Shown piece by piece: positions 7,801 through 14,266 of a stretch of 18,786 nt of DNA. The translations under genes and the position numbers were made by a program. This DNA comes from Deltaproteobacteria bacterium (GTDB taxonomy: Bacteria > Bdellovibrionota_B > Oligoflexia > Oligoflexales > Bog-1112). The stretch's first letter is position 1. Each line of letters starts with the position of its first letter. The stretch is from positions 1 to 18,786 of the forward strand of contig JACPKR010000037.1 of NCBI GenBank assembly GCA_016186945.1, in the 5' to 3' direction. A model generated the notes under the pieces. The model was not told where the DNA came from. It worked only from the letters and a program-made list of their open reading frames with translations, and did no database searches.

Positions 7801-8740
7801 GCAAAACCGTCGGGAGAAACTCAAGCAGAACCAATTTTCCATCGGACTTTTTGACTTCATCAACACGAAAATGTTTTCTCGTAAGTCGGAGGTCAATTTC
7901 TACAACTTCCTCGACAAGACAAGTGCTCGGGAGATTTCCTACGAACGTGAAACGGCTCACCGCCGTGCCTACACCTTGGCGACGAAGAAACGTTCCTACA
8001 TTTACAAAGCAAGCATCAACGACCAGAACGATGCGTTTGTTCGGGTGTCCGCCACCCTCCACCAACCGGAAGCGAGGGAACGGCATTTCATCCGCATCCT
8101 TGATCAGATGAAGCCGCTACTCACCGACGACTTCATTGTCTTTGATCCTACGGCGGTCAAGAATTACCTGGGCGAATTTGAATTTGAGGCTGACGTTGTT
8201 CTTTCCAACCAGGCATTAGAAACAATCTTTGCTCAGAGAGACGAAGACGTTTGTGGAAAATTTGCGGAAATCAACGAGATTCATTCCTCGTTCTGCGCGA
8301 ACGAGAACTACGGTAAAGATTTGCGCCTGTGGACCTTCATGAAAGACTACAAACAGGGGAGGGAAAACTTCATTCGCCTGAAACTTACAAATGTGCTTCG
8401 AGCGAAGGGAGAGGGTGCCCACAGTCGACAGACCATCCGTTACCTGCGTCAGTTGGTCGACATTTTTTCTCGTTACAACAACCACCGAAGCGTCATCAAA
8501 ACTTTCCGCTCCTTTCTGCCAAAGGAAAGCTATTACCAGTATGCGAAAATGTCTTCGCACCTGAACGGCTTCCCTAACGACATGGAGGAGATCGAAACTA
8601 ATCCGTCGTCACGAGGTGGGTTTAAGCCGAAGGCTCGGCACCTTGCCGAGGGGCCAGAGGATGTTTTCACAATGTTCTCGGATGACTTGAAGGAAAAGGT
8701 GGAGCCCTATTTCTTCAATGACGGGTCGGCGTTGGAATAG
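4811..8740 (+). CDS. Very large exported protein of unknown function
   Basis: 1309 residues, not recognised. A Sec-type signal peptide ends at SVFA (31-34), before Asp35. The ATG at 4811 has AGG at 4798-4800. The internal ATG at 4856, preceded by a G-run, would give a tidy 19-residue signal (MVRFLIFVVSFLFHTSVFA), so the exact start is open. No other clear membrane segment is seen. The mature chain is charged and mixed helical/beta and has six cysteines in three close pairs: 114/128, 752/756 (GCAGNC) and 1148/1162. That pattern suits disulfides in the periplasm or at the cell surface. A glycine- and aromatic-rich part around 700-850 could be beta-structured. It is a lone + gene between oppositely oriented neighbours, so it is probably its own transcription unit. 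Frame is secure; function is unknown. Confidence 0.85.
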   Translation: MTWFRRCRNLSWGAAMVRFLIFVVSFLFHTSVFADFLGSLEHIDASPGYIDNDRHSPWFKGVYRIPDYRDGVEHRLPSELVLDQFKDGRFDPTELERRIAEVEKQRRQTFIAFCMEKLPKEAKDNTYCTGEVTDKKLLKKWKEDKFNLAFQFTVTKLREAITLGVSVTPETINFPSSQKFLSTLFTALQVWEGLMDEDQQRGLHTGMNHLFANVANFMFPDLKIEDNREEAANLLVPETYRRVFQNQRFLSRDDLKKLEKQGYDLSDLEPNESGMWRKPTVSISSYDLSNYNRTGIDSLTHLMSKQEAEAMGDPTVPVDFVYKPTKLGSGSTPKIYGTLGGKGPKWKLKLLVDKLSNAYKTDLRSVMEILLSAAEVNAESVANNLAAAIGFTVDPTYFKRKVRLFFDVEVYEKGSFEEAYQALMDELSGSDIEGVYIKSALQTIKVDETTGRKYIELTAVGLEKKSDDETDLSLGLFNKDGLGKSLQREHRAFALFSAWIDDPDVKNRNVQTKIIPQSDKGDFKVAFSNSDLGGSLGHGLPNFLPKTLVHSVHKNLKGEVSSFQIKFRRLFSYPIMDALTFNDARWLVKRIAQLTFPQLERAFAAAGYPEIIAKVYAQKMMGRRNQLVEVLGLMGTTIIDDEGKPFEIKEEESYTGSIPGYERFFENGYVIDKNDELFDPEREPFPRQWGAFWTPQVRGETQMLVWKHFGMMFLNTSGSMIVNSLQPGFYFTDHNLGFSKMRMGSHTLDQGCAGNCFFQGVSAGVGSFIPFRFIVENPDKESKEPFLIIDTFRIGVFVGNDGLFIPKLLNLDVPSQIGLGVGGRFFYVWEFMKVRAVKDFAEYSNGMPSFKEGVKMAFETAKQQFVESMEEGDSLILSTYLGALGRVRTRPPIPFVPLVGPEARVEGQKVLTSRMILTKEGANNFLANWVKIDDSSLQAAANLRVGIPLNLMRLATSRMKARENSYMFDFANEEEKKTLLGNLHISEPEKLPKHLKMQNRREKLKQNQFSIGLFDFINTKMFSRKSEVNFYNFLDKTSAREISYERETAHRRAYTLATKKRSYIYKASINDQNDAFVRVSATLHQPEARERHFIRILDQMKPLLTDDFIVFDPTAVKNYLGEFEFEADVVLSNQALETIFAQRDEDVCGKFAEINEIHSSFCANENYGKDLRLWTFMKDYKQGRENFIRLKLTNVLRAKGEGAHSRQTIRYLRQLVDIFSRYNNHRSVIKTFRSFLPKESYYQYAKMSSHLNGFPNDMEEIETNPSSRGGFKPKARHLAEGPEDVFTMFSDDLKEKVEPYFFNDGSALE

Positions 8741-8747
8741 GTTTTTC

Positions 8748-8778
8748 TTGGAGGAACCAGCTGCGCAGTTTCCTCCAA
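8748..8778. repeat. Inverted repeat between convergent genes
   Basis: TTGGAGGAA at 8748-8756 and TTCCTCCAA at 8770-8778 form a perfect 9-bp stem with a 13-nt loop, just after the stop at 8740. It may end transcription of the large gene and of sthA coming from the other side, but no T-run follows the stem on either strand. Its right arm is part of repeat module II, so it may be a repeat structure rather than a terminator. Confidence 0.5.
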
Positions 8779-8791
8779 ACCACCTCCTTGC
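8767..8791 (-). repeat. Repeat module II, copy D
   Basis: On the minus strand this 25-nt stretch begins gcaaggaggtggtttggagg and matches the copy at 18600-18624 with one mismatch. It begins about 20 nt after the sthA stop codon in sense orientation and carries a perfect AAGGAGGT. Confidence 0.65.
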
Positions 8792-8811
8792 GGCAACTGC
8801 GGGCAACGGAC

Positions 8812-10221
8812 TTAGTCCTTTTTGATTTTGTGGCCTGAGAGGTTACCTAGGCCGTCGTAGCTTGCGTATTTGTAGAGGTCGTGGAGGGTTGGGTAGTTGA
8901 AGACGGTAGCGATGACTTGCATGACGGTTTTTCGCTCATTAACAAGAGTCATGCCGAAGTGGATCAGTTCGGTCGCAAGTGCCCCAATGATGTGCGCGCC
9001 GATGATCGCGAGGTTGTCTCTGCGGAAGACGATTTTTAGAAAGCCGTTGTTCATTCCTTTGATTTTTCCCCGGGGCATGTTCTTGTATTTGGCAATGCCC
9101 GTGCAGTAGTCTATAGCTGCTGCCTTGGCTTCTTCCTCGCTCATTCCGACCGTAGAAACTTCGGGGATGGTGTAAATTCCGTAGGGAAAGACTTTGGGAA
9201 GGCTGTCGAGGTCTTTCGTCTTGAACATATGGGAGACGGCGACTCGTCCTTGATCCATACTTGTGCTAGCCAAGGCCGGGAAGCCAACAACATCACCTGC
9301 GGCGTAGATGTTTTCCACGGAAGTTTGAAATTTCTCGTTCACAACGACGACTTGACGGTTACCGATTTCCACGCCGATCGCGGCACAGTTCAAGTCATCG
9401 GTACAACCTGAGCGACCTGCTGCGTAAAGGAGCATATCGACGTGAAGGATTTGCCCAGTAGCGAGTGTGATGTCGATCAGTTCGTATTCATGGGGGGGCA
9501 TCTTGATGTTGGTCACACTGGTTTCAAAAAGGATGTCGATATAACTTTCTCTCATCTGCTGGACGAGTTCCTGAGAGATTTCGTGGTCGAGGAAGGTGAG
9601 GATGTGTTGCTTGTCGTTGACCAAGAAGACGTCGATTCCCATGGTCCCGAAGATGGTGGCATATTCGCAACCGATCACGCCCGCGCCGAGGATACAGAGG
9701 GACTTCGGAAAGCGGGAGATCGAGAGAATGCTGTCGGAGTCATGGACCCTTACGAAGTCGAAAGGGATCGTAGTTGGGTGGAAGGGATAGGAGCCGGTGG
9801 CTATGAGGATGTATTCGCCACGGATCGTTTCTTCCTTTGAGCCTTTGATGCGTATTTCGTGATTGGTTTGGAAAGTAGCCGTACCGTGGTAGATGTCGAC
9901 CTTGTGGTTCATGAGGTTTTTTATAACTTCGCGCTCAACCGTGGTGCAGACGAGACTTTCTCGGTACATGAAATGTTCGATCGACGGCTCTTCTTTGAGC
10001 ACGCGTTCGATACCGTAGAGACCTCTGTCGTATTTTCCTGAGTAGTAGAGGGCTGTTTCTTTAAGGGTTTTCGAAGGAAGGGTCCCCGTATTGACTCCGG
10101 CACCTCCGAGTTTTCTCTGTTTCTCTATGATCGCAACGGAATGCCCGAAATAAGCCGCTTTGACAGCAGCTTTTTCACCTGCCGGACCGGAGCCGATGAC
10201 GATGAGGTCATAGGATTTCAT
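8812..10221 (-). CDS. sthA: Soluble pyridine nucleotide transhydrogenase (SthA-type flavoprotein)
   Basis: 469 residues, the normal family length. SthA transfers hydride between NADPH and NAD+ in the cytoplasm. The order of motifs is that of the dihydrolipoamide-dehydrogenase fold: FAD-binding GSGPAGE (10-16), GGAGVNTGTLPSKT (39-52), ATGSYPFHP (141-149), NAD(P)-binding GAGVIGCEYA (179-188), a second FAD motif around YAAGD (306-310), and the C-terminal interface with FNYPT (441-445). DSDSIL, FLDHE and GIYTIPE resemble Escherichia coli SthA closely. The His-Glu dyad of lipoamide dehydrogenases is absent, as expected for SthA. Unusually, the active-site loop has no cysteine: the position occupied by Cys in GGxCxNTGT is Gly42. 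Last gene of the minus-strand string, 60 nt after cysQ, where a TATAAT (10240-10235) may give it its own promoter. Confidence 0.87.
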   Translation of the reverse strand: MKSYDLIVIGSGPAGEKAAVKAAYFGHSVAIIEKQRKLGGAGVNTGTLPSKTLKETALYYSGKYDRGLYGIERVLKEEPSIEHFMYRESLVCTTVEREVIKNLMNHKVDIYHGTATFQTNHEIRIKGSKEETIRGEYILIATGSYPFHPTTIPFDFVRVHDSDSILSISRFPKSLCILGAGVIGCEYATIFGTMGIDVFLVNDKQHILTFLDHEISQELVQQMRESYIDILFETSVTNIKMPPHEYELIDITLATGQILHVDMLLYAAGRSGCTDDLNCAAIGVEIGNRQVVVVNEKFQTSVENIYAAGDVVGFPALASTSMDQGRVAVSHMFKTKDLDSLPKVFPYGIYTIPEVSTVGMSEEEAKAAAIDYCTGIAKYKNMPRGKIKGMNNGFLKIVFRRDNLAIIGAHIIGALATELIHFGMTLVNERKTVMQVIATVFNYPTLHDLYKYASYDGLGNLSGHKIKKD

Positions 10222-10234
10222 AAGGGATATCTCT

Positions 10235-10240
10235 ATTATA
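10235..10240 (-). promoter_or_regulatory. Possible -10 box ahead of sthA
   Basis: The minus strand reads TATAAT in the 60-nt gap between cysQ and sthA, 14 nt ahead of the sthA ATG. No good -35 is visible at 16-18 bp (CCAAAG). If used, the transcript would be almost leaderless. Weak evidence. Confidence 0.3.
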
Positions 10241-10281
10241 GAAAAGAAGCGGGGAGTCTTTGGTGGGAAAGAAATGCCTGC

Positions 10282-11085
10282 TTAGAAAAGGAACTCGTGA
10301 ATATTTACGGACCTGTCACCGTAAGTGATGAACGGGTCGTTTTTCATCCCTGGTTTATTGTAGCTGATCGACTCACCATCGAAGTTTACCATGCGGCCCC
10401 CCGCTGCTTCCAAGATGCAATGGGCTGCTCCGGTGTCCCATTCGTAGGTAGGCCCGCGTCGGATGTAAAGGTCCGCAAGTCCTTCGGCAACCTTGCAGAA
10501 CTTGAGAGAACTGGCAATGCGTCTTAGTTCGCAGTCAGGCCACCTGCTCTTGATCTGCGTTCTCAGACGCTCTGAAAAGTGGCTGTGGCTGACCAGGCAG
10601 ACGAAGTGAGTGGGACTCATGGTTCTCGTAGAAATGCTGACAGTCTTTCCACTGTTGGTTATCTTAAAGGCCCGGTGACCAGCTTTAGCAAAGTATAGTT
10701 CCTCCGTAAGGGGAGCATAGACGACTCCCAGGGCTGGTCTGCGGTTGACGATAAGAGCTATGTTTACCGTGAAATCACCACTGCGGTTGATGAATTCCTT
10801 GGTCCCGTCGATCGGGTCTATCAGCCAGTAGGATGATTCCTGCGGAGGAGCGGAACCAGATTCGATGTAGGATTCTTCGCTAATCACAGGGACGGGGAAG
10901 CATTCTTCGAGTTTGTTTTCCAGGAAATGATGAGCTTCAATATCTGCGGACGTAACGGGGGACTTGTCGTGTTTCTCGGTGACGGTGAAATTCTGTTGTC
11001 GATAGCGTGACATAATGATTTGACCAGCGTCGACTGCGTATTCACAGATGCTTTCGATTTTTGGGGTAATGGATTCAATCATCAT
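10282..11085 (-). CDS. cysQ: 3'(2'),5'-bisphosphate nucleotidase, CysQ family
   Basis: 267 residues, the usual length. CysQ hydrolyses 3'-phosphoadenosine 5'-phosphate (PAP) to AMP and phosphate, clearing the by-product of sulfate assimilation and of sulfo- and 4'-phosphopantetheinyl transfer. The inositol-monophosphatase-fold metal sites are intact: the acidic SEES stretch (69-72), DPIDGTKEF (90-98) and WDTGAAHCILEAAGG (216-230). The extension TKEF after DPIDG is typical of CysQ rather than SuhB. The start at 11085 overlaps the end of the RND gene by 11 nt, so translation is likely coupled; a second ATG follows directly. Lithium- and sodium-sensitive activity is known for this family. No other sulfur gene lies near. 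Confidence 0.9.
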   Translation of the reverse strand: MMIESITPKIESICEYAVDAGQIIMSRYRQQNFTVTEKHDKSPVTSADIEAHHFLENKLEECFPVPVISEESYIESGSAPPQESSYWLIDPIDGTKEFINRSGDFTVNIALIVNRRPALGVVYAPLTEELYFAKAGHRAFKITNSGKTVSISTRTMSPTHFVCLVSHSHFSERLRTQIKSRWPDCELRRIASSLKFCKVAEGLADLYIRRGPTYEWDTGAAHCILEAAGGRMVNFDGESISYNKPGMKNDPFITYGDRSVNIHEFLF

Positions 11086-14000
11086 CTCTTATCTTTATGT
11101 AGTTAAGGTTTCCCCCCATTGTACGCACAAAGGGTCGGGTAAGGAAAATCATGACGTTCATGAGGTCAAGGCGAATAAGGTACAAAGAGGGAATGAGAAA
11201 CAACACAAGGGCCGTGGCAAAGAGAAGACCGTAGCCCAGAGCCATCGCAGCGGGACGCAGAAACAGGTCTGAGCCACCGATCCCATATACGAGAGGTATA
11301 AGACCCGCGATCGTTGTTATGCTTGTCAGGAGAACAGCTCTGAATCTTCTGCGACCTGCGTATAGAACAGCTTTGTAAGGGCTTACACCTCGGGCGCGAG
11401 AGTGGTTGATGAAGTCTACCAGGACGATCGAATCGTTTACGACCACCCCTGTCAGGCCGATGCTTCCTATGAGGCCGAGGAAATTAAGAGGGCTGCTGTG
11501 CAAGTAGAACGCAATGATGACACCAATGATGCCAAAGGGAATGGCAGTCATGACAACGATGGGTTGGGTTAAACTTCGGAATTGAGTTGCCAGGATAAGA
11601 AAGATCAAGCAGAGAGCAACGTAGAACGAGTCTCGCAGTGAGCGCATACTTTCTGTCGTGTCCTCGTACTCCCCCCCTGCTTCCAGTCGTATGTCGGGAT
11701 GCTGACCCATAAGACCGTCGAGATGGGGACGGATCCAGTCAGCAAGTTCGGTGCTCGAAACTTTCTTCTCGTTCAGATCGGCGGTTACAGTGATCACGCG
11801 CTTGCCCTGGTAGTGGTTGATGGCGTTCACTCCTTGACTTTCGCGGAATTCCGCAACGTCACTGAGGGGTACAAGTTGGCCTGAGTGATTGATGAAGCGC
11901 GTGTTTTTGATGGCTTCGACTTCACCACGAGCTGGCTCGTTATAACGGACACGGACAGGGATGCGTTCGCTCTTGTCGTTAACATACGAGGCAATTTGTC
12001 CTTCCAGTGTAGCACGTACGTGCAGGGCGATCTCTTGGGTCGAGGTGAGGTGTTGGGACGCTTTCCCATCCAGGACGTCTACCTGGATTTCGCGCTTGCC
12101 CTCTATATAGGAATCTTGGATGTCGCTGACACCGTCCTTCTCAGCAAGATTCTTTTGAATTGTCTTTGAGACGTCTCTCATCTCCTCCAAGTCTTCTCCG
12201 AACACACGGATGGCAACAGGTTTGCCAACGGGTGGTCCGCCTCGCAACTTCACGAAGGTGATTTTCTCAAACCCAGCTTCCTCCCCTGCTTGGAGGATGT
12301 CGTCGCGGATGCTTTCCATGATAACGGGTGCCGTGCGGTCACGTTCCGATTCGGGGGTAAGGTAAACACCCACTTGGCCGAGGTGGCTGCCGTTCGCTCC
12401 CAAGGGGTCCATGGCATCCATTTGCTGCCGTCCAATATAGGTGACGTAGTCCTTGATTTCGTCACGGGGGATTTTTTCTGCGATGATTCTCTCAAAGACT
12501 TTCATTTTTTCGGAGGTCACTATTTCTGAGGTTCCCGCTGTCAAATTCCCCCGCACGAAGAAAGCCTCCGTCCCTTCTTCCGGAAAAAGAATGATTTTCA
12601 TGTGGAAAAAAGCGACGTAGAGAAAAAAGAAAAGGACAGCAACAGCCAAGGACACGCACAAGTAGCGCCAGCGGATGCTTAGCTCGAGGATGCGTTCGTA
12701 CACGTTCAAAACATGGAACATCGGTCCGCTTTCTTTTTTCAGCGGCTTGACGACGCCGGACTTCGTATTTTGCCTGCGCCATTTGTTGAAACGCAGGACG
12801 TCGTAGGCATGGGCCGGCAATATGAAAATAGCCTCTAGCAAGCTTATAGTTAAGGCTATAATGATGACTTGCGGAAGGTTGACGATAAACTTTCCCATAA
12901 TCCCCGACATCATGAGAAGCGGGGTGAAAGCGGCAATAGTTGTCAAAATCGTAGCGGTTACCGGGAGAAAGACCTCTTTGGTTCCCGCTACGGCCGCTTC
13001 CCATGGCCCTTTGCCGTCTTCGTAGTGTTGCCAGATGTTTTCTGCCACGATGATCGAATCATCCACCAACATCCCCAGGACAATCACGAGTGCGAACATG
13101 GTGAGGAGGTTGATCGTCATACCGAATGCGTTCATGACGAGGAGGGCGCCGATCACGGCGACAGGCATACCCATTGCCGTCACGAGAGCAATGCCTCGTG
13201 ACAGGAAGATCAGTAGGGTGATAATGACAAGAATCAGACCCACCATCCCGTTGTTGAGAAGGATTCCTAACCTGTTGCTAACGAAGCGGCTTATGTCGTT
13301 GACGAAAGACGCCTGCAACGTTTCATTTCCTGGCAGGCTTTGATATTCCTTGACAGCATCTTTCACTTTGGACGTCAGGGCGAGGACATCCCCGCTTTTC
13401 TTTTTCTTGATAACAAGGTTTATGGAGGGCCTACCATTTGTTCGGTAGTAGCGTTCATCCTCTGCGAAGCTTGATACTGTTTTCCCAATGTCCTGAATGC
13501 GGAGGGTGTTGCCTGACAAATTTGTTCGCAGGACAATCTGGTCAATTTCTTCCGGCGTTACAACTTCACCAAGGGTGCGAACGATGTAGTCACCGGCCTT
13601 TGATTTCAGCACACCGCCTGGAAGGTTGATGTTCTTCGCACCCAATGTGGAAACAACTTCGGTAAGGCCGACGTGGTGCGCGCGAAGTTTGTCGGGGTCG
13701 ACTTCCACCCACAGTTCTTTTTCCCGAAAGCCTACCAGGGACGGCTGCCCCGCTTCAGGAATTCTGCGGAGGATGTCGTAAAGTTTGTCCACATGCTCAT
13801 GCAGCTCGGTGTAAGGCATTTCCCCACTAAGAGCCACTTCCATTACAGGAAGTTCTGCGGAGGAAAATTCTTTGACGAGAGGCAGATTGATCACTTCCTT
13901 GGGTAAGTCGCGGACGCGATCCACAGCCCTCTGAATGTCATTGACTGCCGTCTGAGTTTCTAGCGCGTTGAGTTCAGGCAGCAGCTTAATGAAGATAAAG

Positions 14001-14266
14001 CTAAGACCTTGTCGGGAAGATGACGTGAACTCGTCGATTCCTTCAATGTTGTCGATTTCCTCTTCAATGCGGTTGGTGACGTATTGCTCAACTTCTCTAG
14101 GACTCGCCCCTGGATAAACTGTTGTAATAGCGATGTTACCAAAGTCGATTGAGGGGAAGGCTTCTCGTTTAATATTGAGGGAATAGAAAATTCCAATCAG
14201 GACGAGGAAAAATGTCGCCAGATTGAGCATGAAGGAATATTTAAGAGGGATTTCGAAAATTTTCAT
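11075..14266 (-). CDS. RND-type efflux permease (AcrB/HAE1-like, divergent)
   Basis: 1063 residues, full length for an inner-membrane RND pump driven by protons. The duplicated layout is clear: TM1 at about 11-30, a periplasmic porter region with PGASPREVE (52-60), a TM block at about 338-490, a cytoplasmic linker, TM7 at about 534-554 followed by FPEEGTEAFF, a second porter region and a TM block at about 880-1035. The proton-relay motif GMLVDDSIIVAEN (398-410) gives Asp402 and Asp403. The place of the conserved AcrB Lys940 is VVNDSIVLVDF (942-952), so Asn944-Asp945 replaces Lys-Asn, which marks a subfamily different from classic AcrB. Its ATG overlaps the tolC-like stop in ATGA (14266-14263) and its 3' end overlaps cysQ. 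No membrane fusion protein gene adjoins it, so one must come from elsewhere or be dispensable. Substrate unknown. Confidence 0.9.
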   Translation of the reverse strand: MKIFEIPLKYSFMLNLATFFLVLIGIFYSLNIKREAFPSIDFGNIAITTVYPGASPREVEQYVTNRIEEEIDNIEGIDEFTSSSRQGLSFIFIKLLPELNALETQTAVNDIQRAVDRVRDLPKEVINLPLVKEFSSAELPVMEVALSGEMPYTELHEHVDKLYDILRRIPEAGQPSLVGFREKELWVEVDPDKLRAHHVGLTEVVSTLGAKNINLPGGVLKSKAGDYIVRTLGEVVTPEEIDQIVLRTNLSGNTLRIQDIGKTVSSFAEDERYYRTNGRPSINLVIKKKKSGDVLALTSKVKDAVKEYQSLPGNETLQASFVNDISRFVSNRLGILLNNGMVGLILVIITLLIFLSRGIALVTAMGMPVAVIGALLVMNAFGMTINLLTMFALVIVLGMLVDDSIIVAENIWQHYEDGKGPWEAAVAGTKEVFLPVTATILTTIAAFTPLLMMSGIMGKFIVNLPQVIIIALTISLLEAIFILPAHAYDVLRFNKWRRQNTKSGVVKPLKKESGPMFHVLNVYERILELSIRWRYLCVSLAVAVLFFFLYVAFFHMKIILFPEEGTEAFFVRGNLTAGTSEIVTSEKMKVFERIIAEKIPRDEIKDYVTYIGRQQMDAMDPLGANGSHLGQVGVYLTPESERDRTAPVIMESIRDDILQAGEEAGFEKITFVKLRGGPPVGKPVAIRVFGEDLEEMRDVSKTIQKNLAEKDGVSDIQDSYIEGKREIQVDVLDGKASQHLTSTQEIALHVRATLEGQIASYVNDKSERIPVRVRYNEPARGEVEAIKNTRFINHSGQLVPLSDVAEFRESQGVNAINHYQGKRVITVTADLNEKKVSSTELADWIRPHLDGLMGQHPDIRLEAGGEYEDTTESMRSLRDSFYVALCLIFLILATQFRSLTQPIVVMTAIPFGIIGVIIAFYLHSSPLNFLGLIGSIGLTGVVVNDSIVLVDFINHSRARGVSPYKAVLYAGRRRFRAVLLTSITTIAGLIPLVYGIGGSDLFLRPAAMALGYGLLFATALVLFLIPSLYLIRLDLMNVMIFLTRPFVRTMGGNLNYIKIRDDD

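Noticed and set aside
7439-8086. Open frame of 215 codons on the minus strand
   Set aside because: Antisense to the large exported-protein gene, no own ribosome-binding site or recognisable domain; a shadow frame.
9442-9840. Open frame of 132 codons on the plus strand
   Set aside because: It lies wholly inside sthA on the opposite strand, where all family motifs are intact; a shadow frame.
12492-13004. Open frame of 170 codons on the minus strand
   Set aside because: Overlaps the RND permease in another frame on the same strand; the permease frame is intact throughout.
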